DNA of 64,000 nt, from contig JAFVDX010000009.1 in assembly GCA_017478225.1 (NCBI GenBank), positions 210,142 through 274,141 on the forward strand. The letters are read 5' to 3'. The stretch comes from Paludibacteraceae bacterium. Its GTDB lineage: Bacteria; Bacteroidota; Bacteroidia; Bacteroidales; Paludibacteraceae. The notes under the pieces are model-generated. The model was not told the DNA's origin. It worked only from the letters and a program-made list of their open reading frames with translations, and did not search any database. The translations under genes and the position numbers were made by a program. Below, in pieces: positions 1-9,136 of this stretch (position 1 is its first letter; each line of letters starts with the position of its first letter).

Positions 1-186
1 ATGGTTACTATAATAGACGACATTACATATACAGCAGAATTTGAACCAATTCAAGATGCGCTGAACGATATATATAATCAGGCGGCATCATCTGTAAGAA
101 AGATGATTATTGATGGGCAAGTATTGATTCTGAAAGATAGTGATGTATATAATGTCTTGGGCGAAAAGATTAGAAGCAAGGAGTAG
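1..186 (+). CDS. C-terminal tail of a secreted protein (partial)
   Basis: This reading frame is open from the first base and probably continues to the left of the window, so the ATG at position 1 need not be the true start. The last ~30 residues (VRKMIIDGQVLILKDSDVYN, then VLGEKI) fit the short tails of the form 'k-x-(5)-GQ-[LV]-x-I-[LI]-[RK]-[DG]...Y-[ND]-[VIL]-[LMT]-G' seen at the ends of many Bacteroidales exported proteins. These are thought to act as T9SS or surface-sorting signals. The body of the protein is outside the window, so its function cannot be told. Confidence 0.6.
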   Translation: MVTIIDDITYTAEFEPIQDALNDIYNQAASSVRKMIIDGQVLILKDSDVYNVLGEKIRSKE

Positions 187-255
187 AACAAGAATTGTAA
201 ATATATCTTGCTTATGGCGGCTATAGTAGAAAACTATTATAGTCGCCATAAATAG

Positions 256-287
256 TTTGTGTATGTAAAAAAAAGTACATAAATTTG
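256..287 (+). promoter_or_regulatory. Bacteroidota-type promoter for the rubrerythrin-asparaginase operon
   Basis: TTTG at 256-259 and TAAATTTG at 280-287, separated by 20 bp, match the Bacteroidota primary sigma factor consensus (TTTG at about -33, TAnnTTTG at about -7). Transcription would start near 293, leaving a leader of ~40 nt before the ATG at 332. Confidence 0.7.
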
Positions 288-331
288 CGGCGAAAACAAA
301 AACAATTATAAATACAACAAACAAAACAATT

Positions 332-880
332 ATGGAAAAGAAATGGATGTGTTCGGTGTGCGGTTATGTACACGAAGGTCCGGAGCCACCGGAGCGTTGC
401 CCTCAGTGCAAACAACCTCGCGAGAAATTTGTAGAGGTTAAATCAGATAAATTGCAATTTGCTTGTGAGCATGTTGTAGGTGTTGCTAAGGGATGTGATG
501 AAGAGATTATGAAAGGCTTGAAGGCTCATTTCACAGCAGAGTGTTCAGAGGTAGGAATGTATTTGGCAATGTCCCGTCAGGCAGATCGCGAGGGTTATCC
601 TGAGATTGCTGCTGCTTTCCGTCAGTATGCATGGGAAGAGGCAGAGCATGCAGCTAAATTTGCAGAACTGATAGGCGAAGTGGTATGGGATACGAAGACC
701 AATTTGGAGAAGCGTATGTTGGCGGAGAATGGTGCTTGTGAGGACAAGTTGCGTATAGCAAAAAAAGCAAAGGCTCTTGATTTGGATGCTATTCATGACA
801 CCGTACATGAGATGGCAAAAGATGAAGCACGCCATGGCAGGGGCTTTGAGGGGTTGTATAACCGATATTTCAAGAAATGA
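332..880 (+). CDS. Reverse rubrerythrin (N-terminal rubredoxin + ferritin-like diiron domain)
   Basis: This is a 182-residue cytosolic peroxide-scavenging protein. Residues 7-26 hold two CxxC knuckles (CSVC, CPQC) of a rubredoxin iron site. Residues ~55-180 are a ferritin-like helix bundle with the diiron ligand motifs EEAEH and DEARH. The rubredoxin domain comes first, opposite to classical rubrerythrin; this 'reverse' order is known from clostridial revRbr, an NAD(P)H-dependent peroxidase needing a separate electron donor. Its stop overlaps the ATG of the asparaginase gene by 4 bp, so the two are translationally coupled. A second rubrerythrin with the usual domain order lies at 28.4 kb, which fits an obligate anaerobe. 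Confidence 0.92.
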   Translation: MEKKWMCSVCGYVHEGPEPPERCPQCKQPREKFVEVKSDKLQFACEHVVGVAKGCDEEIMKGLKAHFTAECSEVGMYLAMSRQADREGYPEIAAAFRQYAWEEAEHAAKFAELIGEVVWDTKTNLEKRMLAENGACEDKLRIAKKAKALDLDAIHDTVHEMAKDEARHGRGFEGLYNRYFKK

Positions 881-1908
881 AGCATGTACTGCTAATTATG
901 ACGGGAGGCACCATCTCAATGGTGCAAAATTCAAAAACAGGTGCGTTACAACCCGCTGATAGCGAGTTGTTTCGCACTTATGTTCCTGAATTGTTCAGAG
1001 GGGAAATACAGGTCGAACTAATGTCGTTCAAGCCCTTTATAGACTCTTCTGACATGAATCCTGAGATTTGGTCGCGTCTTGCGCATCTGATATATGACAA
1101 TATAGAAAAATATGATGGTTTTGTTGTTACTCATGGCACTGACACTATGGCTTATACCGCCTCAGCTCTGAGTTTTATGTTTGAAAACCTGAAAAAACCT
1201 GTCATATTTACAGGTGCTCAACTTCCAATAGGAGTTCTTAGGAGCGATGCTCGCGAGAATTTAGTAACTTCTGTTGAGATTGCTGCCGAGCAGGACGAAG
1301 AAGGTAACGCAGTTGTACCAGAGGTGTGTATATTTTTTGATGCAAAATTATACAGAGCAAATCGTACAACAAAGAAAAATTCAGAGTGGTTCTCTGCTTT
1401 CAAGTCGTATAATTACAATCCTCTTGCCATAGCGGGAGTGCATATTACTTATTATCCGCAGCATATAAACTACTGCGATTTAGATCGTCCGATGCGTCTT
1501 AGAACAAAGATAGATCAACGGGTGGTGGTGTTGTATCTTTTTCCGGGTATAACTCAGCAAACCGTTAAGGCGACTCTTAATATACCTGATTTGCAAGCGG
1601 TAGTGCTTGAGACCTATGGGTCTGGAAATGCTCCACGAGAAAAATGGTTATATGAGGCATTGAAGGAAGCAACGGATAAGGGCATAATAGTAGTTAATAA
1701 GACTCAATGTCCTGTAGGGAGCGTAGATATGGGAAGGTATGAAACCTCGCTAAATTTGCTTGAGGCCGGAGTTTTGGGCGGATATGACATAACAACAGAG
1801 GCGCTTTTGGCTAAGATGATGTATCTGCTTGGAGAAAATCCGGATGATAAAGAAAAAGTAAAGCAATTGTTGATGAAATCTCTTTGTGGAGAAATTACAA
1901 TAGAATAA
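877..1908 (+). CDS. ansA: Type I L-asparaginase
   Basis: This hydrolyses L-asparagine to aspartate and ammonia in the cytoplasm. The 343-residue length fits the type I (AnsA) family. The two conserved threonine motifs are present: TGGTIS near the N-terminus (nucleophile Thr) and THGTDTM around residues 88-94 (second catalytic Thr with Asp). There is no signal peptide, arguing against the periplasmic type II enzyme. It overlaps the rubrerythrin gene by 4 bp and is followed after 17 bp by pepD, forming an operon with no obvious shared pathway except nitrogen supply from peptides and amino acids. Confidence 0.92.
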   Translation: MKHVLLIMTGGTISMVQNSKTGALQPADSELFRTYVPELFRGEIQVELMSFKPFIDSSDMNPEIWSRLAHLIYDNIEKYDGFVVTHGTDTMAYTASALSFMFENLKKPVIFTGAQLPIGVLRSDARENLVTSVEIAAEQDEEGNAVVPEVCIFFDAKLYRANRTTKKNSEWFSAFKSYNYNPLAIAGVHITYYPQHINYCDLDRPMRLRTKIDQRVVVLYLFPGITQQTVKATLNIPDLQAVVLETYGSGNAPREKWLYEALKEATDKGIIVVNKTQCPVGSVDMGRYETSLNLLEAGVLGGYDITTEALLAKMMYLLGENPDDKEKVKQLLMKSLCGEITIE

Positions 1909-1925
1909 AATAAAATCTATAAGAT

Positions 1926-3395
1926 ATGAAAATTCAAGAATTAAATCCACAGGGTGTGTGGAATAATTTTTATTCGCTCACACAAATTCCTCGTCCGTCA
2001 GGTAAGAAAAAAGAAATTAGTGATTTTCTTGCGTCCTATGGTCGTTCACTCGGGCTTGAAACAGTGCAAGACGAAATAGGAAATGTGATCATCAGAAAAC
2101 CGGCTTCTAAGGGGTATGAAGGTCATGCAGGAGTAATTCTTCAAGGACACATGGATATGGTGCCTCAGAAAAATTCTGATATAGAATTTGATTTTTCCAA
2201 AGATCCTATTCGTGCTTATGTTGATGGTGAATGGGTAACAGCCGAAGGTACAACACTTGGAGCAGATAATGGCATCGGGGTGGCAACGGCAATGGCAATA
2301 CTCGCTGACAATACCATAGAGCATCCTCAGTTAGAGGCTTTTTTTACTGTTGATGAAGAGACGGGAATGTATGGAGCCTTTGATTTGAAAGGCGTGGTGC
2401 TTCAAGGCAAGACTTTAATTAACCTTGACTCTGAGACAGAGGGCGAGTTGTATGTTGGTTGCGCCGGTGGTGTGGATTCTAATATAGAATTTGATTTCTT
2501 TTCACAACCTATACCTGAGGGTGATAAGGCGCTCAGAATAATTCTTAAAGGATGTAAAGGTGGTCATTCGGGCTGTGACATAAACCTGCAGCGCGCCAAT
2601 GCTATAAAATTGCTTTTCAGATTTTTGAAGGAAGCAGTAAGTGAATATGAGGCAAGACTTGCATTTGTTTGCGGAGGTTCGCTGAGAAATTCTATTCCTC
2701 GCGAGGCAGAAGCGGTAATCACAGTGCCTGCAGAAGGAGCAGAAGATATTAAGCAACTAACAGAAGACTTTGAGGACTTGTTTGTCCGCGAATATGACGG
2801 AGTGGAAGATAATCTGCAGTTGATATGTGAGGAGTATAGCAAATCAGACTTGCAGGTAATGCCGGAAGAGATACAAGACAGCCTTATCAATGCTGTCATT
2901 GCATGCCCTGATGGTGTGGCACGGATGATTCCTGAGATGCCGGATGTGGTAGAAACGAGTAATAACCTTGCTATTATTCAAACCATTTTGCCAGAAAACG
3001 AAAAACAACCCACTATAGTTAAGATATGCTGTTTGACTCGTTCGTCGGTAGAAAGTAGAAAAGAGGAACTGCAGAATCAAATAGAGAGTGTGTTTGCGCT
3101 TGCAGGGGCAAAGATTGAATTTGAGGGCTCTTATCCAGGTTGGAAACCCAATCTTAACTCAAGGATTCTTGATATAATGCAGGAGACCTATAAAGAAGAA
3201 TTTAATCAAGAGCCTCGTATAATTACTATACATGCAGGTTTGGAGTGTGGTATTATAGGAAGAAATTATCCTGGTATGGATATGATTTCGTTTGGTCCAA
3301 CTATCAAGCACCCACATTCACCTGATGAGAAAGTAAATATCGCAACTGTTGAGAAGTTCTGGCAATTCTTGCTTGCTACTTTGAAGAAGTTGTAA
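1926..3395 (+). CDS. pepD: Aminoacyl-histidine dipeptidase (cytosol non-specific dipeptidase, M20C)
   Basis: A 489-residue zinc dipeptidase that cleaves unblocked Xaa-His and many other dipeptides in the cytoplasm. Visible M20 motifs are QGHMDMV (metal-binding His, Asp), TLGADNGIG (bridging Asp), DEETGM (general base Glu and metal Glu) and GGHSG in the dimerisation region. Near the C-terminus, HAGLECG and the final HPHSPDE supply the remaining ligands. Length and motif order match E. coli PepD. It is the last gene of the operon; a strong hairpin follows the stop. Confidence 0.94.
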   Translation: MKIQELNPQGVWNNFYSLTQIPRPSGKKKEISDFLASYGRSLGLETVQDEIGNVIIRKPASKGYEGHAGVILQGHMDMVPQKNSDIEFDFSKDPIRAYVDGEWVTAEGTTLGADNGIGVATAMAILADNTIEHPQLEAFFTVDEETGMYGAFDLKGVVLQGKTLINLDSETEGELYVGCAGGVDSNIEFDFFSQPIPEGDKALRIILKGCKGGHSGCDINLQRANAIKLLFRFLKEAVSEYEARLAFVCGGSLRNSIPREAEAVITVPAEGAEDIKQLTEDFEDLFVREYDGVEDNLQLICEEYSKSDLQVMPEEIQDSLINAVIACPDGVARMIPEMPDVVETSNNLAIIQTILPENEKQPTIVKICCLTRSSVESRKEELQNQIESVFALAGAKIEFEGSYPGWKPNLNSRILDIMQETYKEEFNQEPRIITIHAGLECGIIGRNYPGMDMISFGPTIKHPHSPDEKVNIATVEKFWQFLLATLKKL

Positions 3396-3410
3396 TAATT
3401 GAGTGTAGAA

Positions 3411-3454
3411 AATACGAAGGGCGAGTTAATTGGTTTTAACCCGCCCTTCGTATT
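3411..3454. terminator. Bidirectional terminator between convergent genes
   Basis: A 19-bp arm at 3411-3429 pairs with 3436-3454 with one mismatch and a short loop. The arms begin and end with A/T runs, so it can stop transcription from pepD on the plus strand and from the PepSY-like gene on the minus strand. Confidence 0.8.
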
Positions 3455-3476
3455 AGTAATAAGACTTGATTAACTA

Positions 3477-3914
3477 TTAGTCGTCAATACCTACGAAATT
3501 GTAGTTCTTGTCGAAAATAAGTTCTAACTTGTTTGACAATTCTGCTTTCCAACGACGATCATCTTTACCATATTCTGTTATAAAAGCATTGGGAAATTTT
3601 GCTTTTACATATTCAAGTACCTGTTGTGGAATGAGTTGATCTGGTACTTGATTCAAATTGCAATCCACTTTCTTAAGATTGCCATTTTGGTCAAATTCTA
3701 CTTTAGCACCGCTCTGAAAACGCACTTCGTAGTCGGTGTTGAGCAGGTCTTTGTCTTCAGTCACATAACTGATTTGTTCACCCTTGAAGGCTGTGGTTAC
3801 TACTGCTTGCGCATTTTGTGGCAATTGCTCAAAAGCAATAATCTTCTCGTTATCAGCACATGCATTCATGCAAAACAATAAAGCAAAGATGCTGTTAAAA
3901 ATAATCTTTTTCAT
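3477..3914 (-). CDS. PepSY-like periplasmic or lipid-anchored protein
   Basis: A 145-residue exported protein. The N-terminus is a signal peptide ending near a cysteine (FCMNACADN), so it may be a lipoprotein. The rest resembles the PepSY-like (PF11396 type) family common in Bacteroidota: two ~60-residue repeats with the pattern FxQLPxxAQ...F....I.......Y.V.F..G..v.FD..G...kvd, the second ending IFDKNYNFVGIDD. The biochemical role of this family is not established. It begins 6 bp after the end of the secreted-protein gene at 3921 and is the last gene of a three-gene minus-strand operon. Confidence 0.75.
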   Translation of the reverse strand: MKKIIFNSIFALLFCMNACADNEKIIAFEQLPQNAQAVVTTAFKGEQISYVTEDKDLLNTDYEVRFQSGAKVEFDQNGNLKKVDCNLNQVPDQLIPQQVLEYVKAKFPNAFITEYGKDDRRWKAELSNKLELIFDKNYNFVGIDD

Positions 3915-3920
3915 AATGGT

Positions 3921-5861
3921 TTAATAGATTAAAAATTTATGATTGTTTTGGATAATTATTCCTTTGTAATCACTATCAACTTCTATGCCTAATATGTTAT
4001 ACATGGGTAAATTAGTGTTGAGTTTTATCTCTATATTATCAAGCGCGTCGTTATCTTGTTTGTCATCATCTTGAGGCGTATTATCCCCAGGTTTGTCAGA
4101 CTGCTCAACAGCCCATGTAACATCGTCAATATAATAAACCACTGCACCTGCACCTCCGTTAGGACCTTTGTATCTAAAAGCAATATGGAACACATCTGAG
4201 ATATTTGTTTGTCCTGTCAAGTCAATACTAAATGGAATCCAAACAAGATTTTCATCGCTTGTTTGTGGTATTTCTATATTAAGATTTTGCCAATAAACAT
4301 CTGTAGTATTTGTGGCATCAACATAATATATTTCAAGACTTGTCGGGCATAATGTGTCAGGTAGGTTTTCTCCCATAACGCTAAAAGTAAAGACCTTCTT
4401 TGTGGCATTCTTATAGTCTAATGGGGGAGTAACGAGCCACATTTGCCATGTACTGGTGCTATCTTTTTGGTATTGGTAGGAAGTGGCTTTTGCATATCGT
4501 TCTGTGCCTTGTGTGTTAGGTGATATGTTTTCGTCGAATCCCCACCACGGACGCTGTTTTGCATCTGCTACATTCTGCCAGCCTTTTACTTGTAGTGTCT
4601 TGTTGTGTATGGCATAATCAAATCTTTCTTCCATTTGCTTTAGAGGATTGGACTCGTCCCAACTGAAGTCGGTTGCCCAATCTACCGTTTCTGGAGTGGC
4701 CTGAGTGGCTGTGCCCTCTAAAAAGAGAACCACATCATCTCCTCCTTGAGTAGAAATAGTCAGTTGTGATTTATATTCTCCTTCTTCTTGAGGGTAGAAA
4801 GTGATGGTTATGGTGCTTTCTGTATTTTTTGCTATCATTCCGCTGCTAACTACAAAACCATATCCCTCTAAATGAGTTATTTTTAGTTCGATATTGTCAG
4901 TACAATTCTCACTTTTTATGGTCAAGTTCTGAGTCTGCTGTTGACCTGCTATTGAAGTAAATTTATTAAGTTTGTCGGGAGAAACAAATATAGTCGGTTT
5001 TTTGCTTTTGTCTATTGCCGTGCCATGTAGAGGTATAGTGCCGTTGAGTTCGGGGTTAGAAGAGTTGTCAATATTGAGCATTGCAGAGTGGTTGCCTGCT
5101 ACGGTGGGCAAATAAGTAATAGTAACTTGACTATCACCATTTTCAATTTTGTTGGCAGACAGGGTGAAGTATTTAGCGTCAGTACCTGTTATATAAAGCG
5201 AAGTGGGCGAAGTAAGGTTGGCTTGTGAAAATTGTATTTGCGGGAAAGAAATTGCTTTATTGATTTCGGTTGTAATTGTTGGTAATGACTTTGGGGTAAA
5301 ATTCAAATACGCTTCTTTGCTCTCAATCTTATGGAAACTCATATTATCAAGCAAGACCAACATTCCTTTTCCAAGCGAGATTCGAAAATGGAAATAGTGC
5401 GCATTTGCGGGCATTTTGGTCCGTATGGTTATTGTCTGCCAACTATTAGCATCAAGAAGTGAATCACACAGCAAAACAGAATCTTGCGCGCTTCTTCCCG
5501 ATGGATAAACATCCCAATAGTGGTCGGTGCGAATGGCTGTTGATTTGGGGTTGCTGAGCACTTTATAACATACCCTCACCTCAAACTCATCACCCGACAT
5601 AAGTGATTGCACATCTACGGCTTGTTGTATCCAGTTGCTCGTTTGATTCAGTTCTACCGACTCAAATGCCTGATTGCCTTCTAATTTGTTAGTCGTATTG
5701 AGTTTGCTTACAATACCCTGAACCGACCAACCTTCATACTCATAACCGAATAGTCCATTGCTTTTGGCCTGCTCAAAACCTGCATTTTGCAGCAACTCTG
5801 TTTCCTGCGCATTGGCAGAAAACAGGGCTGCAAAAAGGATAAAAATTAGTAGTTTCCTCAT
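3921..5861 (-). CDS. Large secreted protein with Ig-like domains and T9SS-type tail
   Basis: A 646-residue protein with a clear signal peptide (LLIFILFAALFSANA, cleaved before QE). Residues ~20-165 look like a carbohydrate-binding-like jelly roll ('LLQNAGFEQ ... W'). Residues ~185-390 form two or three Ig-like beta domains of the abnormal-spindle/centrosomal type (ITGTDAKYFTLS, TITFYPQEEGEY). Residues ~395-600 are another beta-sandwich (YYIDDVTW), like choice-of-anchor modules. The end, PMYNILGIEVDSDYKGIIIQ, resembles a type A T9SS sorting domain. No catalytic site is seen. Its ATG overlaps the stop of the upstream gene by 4 bp. Confidence 0.72.
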   Translation of the reverse strand: MRKLLIFILFAALFSANAQETELLQNAGFEQAKSNGLFGYEYEGWSVQGIVSKLNTTNKLEGNQAFESVELNQTSNWIQQAVDVQSLMSGDEFEVRVCYKVLSNPKSTAIRTDHYWDVYPSGRSAQDSVLLCDSLLDANSWQTITIRTKMPANAHYFHFRISLGKGMLVLLDNMSFHKIESKEAYLNFTPKSLPTITTEINKAISFPQIQFSQANLTSPTSLYITGTDAKYFTLSANKIENGDSQVTITYLPTVAGNHSAMLNIDNSSNPELNGTIPLHGTAIDKSKKPTIFVSPDKLNKFTSIAGQQQTQNLTIKSENCTDNIELKITHLEGYGFVVSSGMIAKNTESTITITFYPQEEGEYKSQLTISTQGGDDVVLFLEGTATQATPETVDWATDFSWDESNPLKQMEERFDYAIHNKTLQVKGWQNVADAKQRPWWGFDENISPNTQGTERYAKATSYQYQKDSTSTWQMWLVTPPLDYKNATKKVFTFSVMGENLPDTLCPTSLEIYYVDATNTTDVYWQNLNIEIPQTSDENLVWIPFSIDLTGQTNISDVFHIAFRYKGPNGGAGAVVYYIDDVTWAVEQSDKPGDNTPQDDDKQDNDALDNIEIKLNTNLPMYNILGIEVDSDYKGIIIQNNHKFLIY

Positions 5862-7738
5862 TTAATAATTATTTTCTTTGTTTCTTTGCCTGACTTGATG
5901 ATGTAAGCACCTGATTGTAAATTGTCTTTTGAGATTCTATTGCCTAAAATAGTATATATCTCTATATTGTCAGAGTCAATCGTTAGTTGGTCAAGAGCAG
6001 TATCTACATCATTTATTCTATTAGTAAGGTCAGCAGATTTGCGCAACTGAATCATACCTGCAGAAGAACGAACAACGCCTACTAAATCTGCTTTCTTAGG
6101 TATATCCTCACCGATAATGTCGCAACCGGAAGAAATAGATATTGATGTCTCTTGAGAGTTTTGTTTGATGGTATAGTTGGCAGAAGTGAATGTGCCTTGC
6201 TCAACAAATTCAACTCCAGTTAGTTTTACTAATGCTGCACCATATTTGTCGGTATATGTCTTGATATCTTGAATAGAAACTGCAAATGGTTCTGGTTCTA
6301 CATTTTGTGCAATTACTTGTGGTGCGTTGAATATCATTACTGCTGTCAGACCATTTACTTTCACTTGCTGCGTGGCATCGTCATTTGACCTGAGTAATAC
6401 ATCCAAATTGCCAATTTGGTCGCCTATTTGTAGTGATGATAATTCAAAGCCTGCTCCGTTGCTAAGTATTATTGCACCCGACTCATCTTGTACGCAAGCG
6501 TATTCGTATTCGAAATCATTGAATTTATATACTACCACCGAGTTGCCAAGTAAGCGTACGATTTGGTCTAATTGTGCTTTTTCGCGCAGTTCGGCAATAT
6601 TATTGGCAGCAAGTATTGTGTTCCATGCAATGTTTACAGACTGCGAAGTAGCACCTTCCGATGATATTTCGATAGCAGCATTTTGTGCACCAGGTGTATT
6701 AGGATTGATAGTAACAGTTACCTCAACGCCAGACACAGCAGCAGCGGCGCTAATTTCTGCGGGGCTTATAGATACCTCTGAGTGGGCAGAAGTAAGTTCG
6801 ATTTTCTTGCTTAGGTCTTTACCTGTAACAGTGAATTTCACTTGTTTTTGTTCGCCCTGACCAAGAATTCCTAAGTTATGTTGAGCGGCTGAAACCTCAA
6901 TAGTAGGAATCTTATCATCGCTGCTGGCCGTCCAAAGATTGTTCCACTCGGTGCAAACTTTTATTTCGTCTATAAGCATGTTCTTGATAGTTGCTGTACC
7001 ATTGAGAACAATTCCGCACATATTTACTGCGTCCTCGCTTTTCTTTGCGCCTTGTTGAACTTCTGCGCCTGTCAGTGTGTCTTGAACACAAGTAACGGTG
7101 GCTGCGGGCTTATTGCCTTTCACGGGGTTTACATAAAGCAGCACCTCATCATTCTTGTCACCATCTACATATTTATATTCTGCAACAATAAGATAAGTCT
7201 TGTCAAAACTATAGAGAGTAGGGGTGTATCGCAAGTAATTGGATCCATCGGTGCATTTGGCTATACCCAATCTAAATCCCTCACCATCATTGTATATATG
7301 TACTCTGGCAACATGATTTCCTGCTGTTTGCATAGCCTCGGTTTTTGACAATGCAAGAAAATAATTCTTGGTAGTTGTCAGGTCACTTGTCGGTTTAATC
7401 AATGCTGCCGCATAAATAGACCCAATAGAAGACATCTTCTTTTCTGCAAATCGTTTCATGGCCTTACCGGTGCTACCTCCCCACTGAAGCATATTGCCTG
7501 CTCCTTGACTATAATTGTCGTAATTCAAAGAACCTTCTGCTATGGCAAATTCCTTACTGCCGTTTTTATACCAATTAGTCAGGTTGGCAGAATTAGCATC
7601 GTAAGTCTCGGTTGCTAACGCACCGTCCGTGGCTATTTGGAAACTCTCTTGAAGAAGTACTTCAGCATTGATAGTAATGCCTGCTAAGGCAAATGCTGAC
7701 ATAAAGATAAAAGTAAAAATTCGTTTCATAAGCATCAT
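5858..7738 (-). CDS. Secreted multidomain beta-sandwich protein with T9SS sorting domain
   Basis: A 626-residue exported protein and first gene of the operon. The signal peptide is at residues ~4-26. A jelly-roll-like region covers ~30-270, an Ig-like segment ~280-375 (HNLGILGQGEQKQVKFTVTG), and an OB-fold-like segment ~380-560 of the type found in Bacteroidota exported proteins (IAELREKAQLDQIVRLLGNS). The last ~45 residues (NIEIYTILGNRISKDNLQSG, then AYII...KKIIIK) are a good type A T9SS sorting domain, predicting outer-membrane export. Substrate unknown. The start follows a good promoter at 7768-7799. Confidence 0.75.
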   Translation of the reverse strand: MMLMKRIFTFIFMSAFALAGITINAEVLLQESFQIATDGALATETYDANSANLTNWYKNGSKEFAIAEGSLNYDNYSQGAGNMLQWGGSTGKAMKRFAEKKMSSIGSIYAAALIKPTSDLTTTKNYFLALSKTEAMQTAGNHVARVHIYNDGEGFRLGIAKCTDGSNYLRYTPTLYSFDKTYLIVAEYKYVDGDKNDEVLLYVNPVKGNKPAATVTCVQDTLTGAEVQQGAKKSEDAVNMCGIVLNGTATIKNMLIDEIKVCTEWNNLWTASSDDKIPTIEVSAAQHNLGILGQGEQKQVKFTVTGKDLSKKIELTSAHSEVSISPAEISAAAAVSGVEVTVTINPNTPGAQNAAIEISSEGATSQSVNIAWNTILAANNIAELREKAQLDQIVRLLGNSVVVYKFNDFEYEYACVQDESGAIILSNGAGFELSSLQIGDQIGNLDVLLRSNDDATQQVKVNGLTAVMIFNAPQVIAQNVEPEPFAVSIQDIKTYTDKYGAALVKLTGVEFVEQGTFTSANYTIKQNSQETSISISSGCDIIGEDIPKKADLVGVVRSSAGMIQLRKSADLTNRINDVDTALDQLTIDSDNIEIYTILGNRISKDNLQSGAYIIKSGKETKKIIIK

Positions 7739-7767
7739 ATTTTTAGGTTCAACATAAATTTCAGCGG

Positions 7768-7799
7768 CAAAGTTATGGAAAATAATTTATTATACCAAA
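7768..7799 (-). promoter_or_regulatory. Promoter for the secreted-protein operon
   Basis: Read on the minus strand, TTTG (7799-7796) and TAACTTTG (7775-7768) are separated by 20 bp, a good match to the Bacteroidota promoter. It would drive the three genes from 7738 down to 3477. Confidence 0.72.
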
Positions 7800-7828
7800 T
7801 TTGCAGTTCGCTTAGGACTTTAAATTTA

Positions 7829-8971
7829 TTATGGCAGTAAGTTGTATTGCTCATCGCTTACTTCTTCCAACCATTCATTATAAGCGTCTTTTTGCACATT
7901 TGTTGTGTAAGCCAGATGTTGCATCCAAGAGTTTTTGGCGGCTCCATGCCAGTGCTTTACTCCTTGAGGTATCTCAATCACTGCGCCTTCAATCAGTGGT
8001 ATTGCTTTTTTACCCCATTCTTGATACCACCCCCTGCCATATACGCAAACCAGCACTTGGACAGCCCCATGATGTATATGCCAATGATTACGGCAACCGG
8101 GCTCAAAGGTAACATTGCTCACACCTGCTTGCATTGGATGTAGATAACTATTGCCGGTGAAGTATTGAGCATAATTTACATTAGGTTGACCCTTGGGCCA
8201 ATATGATTTCAGGTCAACGCAATTTCTTGATTTTAGGAATATCTCATCGTCAGTACCAAGCAATTCACTAATGGCTTTGCTTGCGCGCAGTGCTTCCTCC
8301 CTGCCTACATTTTTATATAGTGATTGCGGTATTGCAAGCAGTTGCTTGTCTGTCAGCCCCATGTTCCGAGCACCAAGAACATGTGCTTTGAGTTGGGGCT
8401 GAACTCCATCTAAACCTGCAAGAGCACTTACTGTTACAAGTTCACGATCGGCGTATGTCAAGTTGTCTCGAGCAAATATATCTCCAAACAAATGTGCTTT
8501 CAGATAATAATCTGTGGCAGGAGCAAACGAATAATTAAATGGTTTGCCCGTCAGCATTGTTTGTACCTTTGTACCTTCTTCAAGAGCATTAAAATTGTCT
8601 GGTAACGCAGTGGCATCCTGCCCTTCTAATGTAGAAATGCTAACTGAGTCTATATTCCGATGGTCAATTACTTCAGAGAGCACGCCAAGAGCATTAAGAC
8701 TTCTTGGGAATCCTGTATAAGCGTATAATTGCGACAATGCTTCTTTGATTTGACTGATTGTAAGTCCGCTATCAAGGCCCTTGTTGATAGCCTCTTCTAA
8801 TCGCTCAAGGTCGCCTTGGGCTTCTAAACATGCAATAGCAGACATTGATGATGCCTGTTCTTCGGTAAATGTGAGTTTTGTCATATCTTTTGATTCTTTA
8901 GGTTGATTTTTCTGACAACTTGTTAACATGCCCAATAGCGGAATGAGAACATAACATAAGATTCGTTTCAT
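7829..8971 (-). CDS. Lipoprotein with two carboxymuconolactone-decarboxylase-like domains and a cupin
   Basis: I place the start at 8971 because MKRILCYVLIPLLGMLTSCQ is a textbook lipoprotein signal with the lipobox LTSC; the longer frame to 9019 adds 16 unlikely residues and would overlap the promoter. Residues ~40-110 and ~160-250 resemble the all-helical CMD/AhpD fold (GLTISQIKEAL...AYTGFP; ADRELVTVSALAGLDGVQPQ). Neither shows the CxxC of AhpD peroxidase reductases. Residues ~285-360 are a cupin with metal-ligand-like histidines (HWHIHHG and later KHWHG). The mix suggests an envelope-located oxidoreductase or lactonase-like enzyme, but the reaction is not known. Confidence 0.78.
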   Translation of the reverse strand: MKRILCYVLIPLLGMLTSCQKNQPKESKDMTKLTFTEEQASSMSAIACLEAQGDLERLEEAINKGLDSGLTISQIKEALSQLYAYTGFPRSLNALGVLSEVIDHRNIDSVSISTLEGQDATALPDNFNALEEGTKVQTMLTGKPFNYSFAPATDYYLKAHLFGDIFARDNLTYADRELVTVSALAGLDGVQPQLKAHVLGARNMGLTDKQLLAIPQSLYKNVGREEALRASKAISELLGTDDEIFLKSRNCVDLKSYWPKGQPNVNYAQYFTGNSYLHPMQAGVSNVTFEPGCRNHWHIHHGAVQVLVCVYGRGWYQEWGKKAIPLIEGAVIEIPQGVKHWHGAAKNSWMQHLAYTTNVQKDAYNEWLEEVSDEQYNLLP

Positions 8972-8996
8972 AGCTGTATGATTTTTAATTACTCTA

Positions 8997-9027
8997 CAAA
9001 AGTATAGTAAAATTTTCATATACGCAA
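8997..9027 (-). promoter_or_regulatory. Promoter for the CMD-cupin lipoprotein
   Basis: On the minus strand, TTTG at 9027-9024 and TACTTTTG at 9004-8997 are 19 bp apart. Transcription would start just upstream of the 8971 ATG, which supports that start over 9019. Confidence 0.68.
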
Positions 9028-9136
9028 ATCGTCTTTCCCTAAAAAAGATGACTGATAAAAGTCAAATTTTTTAGAGAAACACAAAATGGTCAGTACAAAA
9101 ATATATGAATCCGAAATAGTATGGTAACATTCATTG

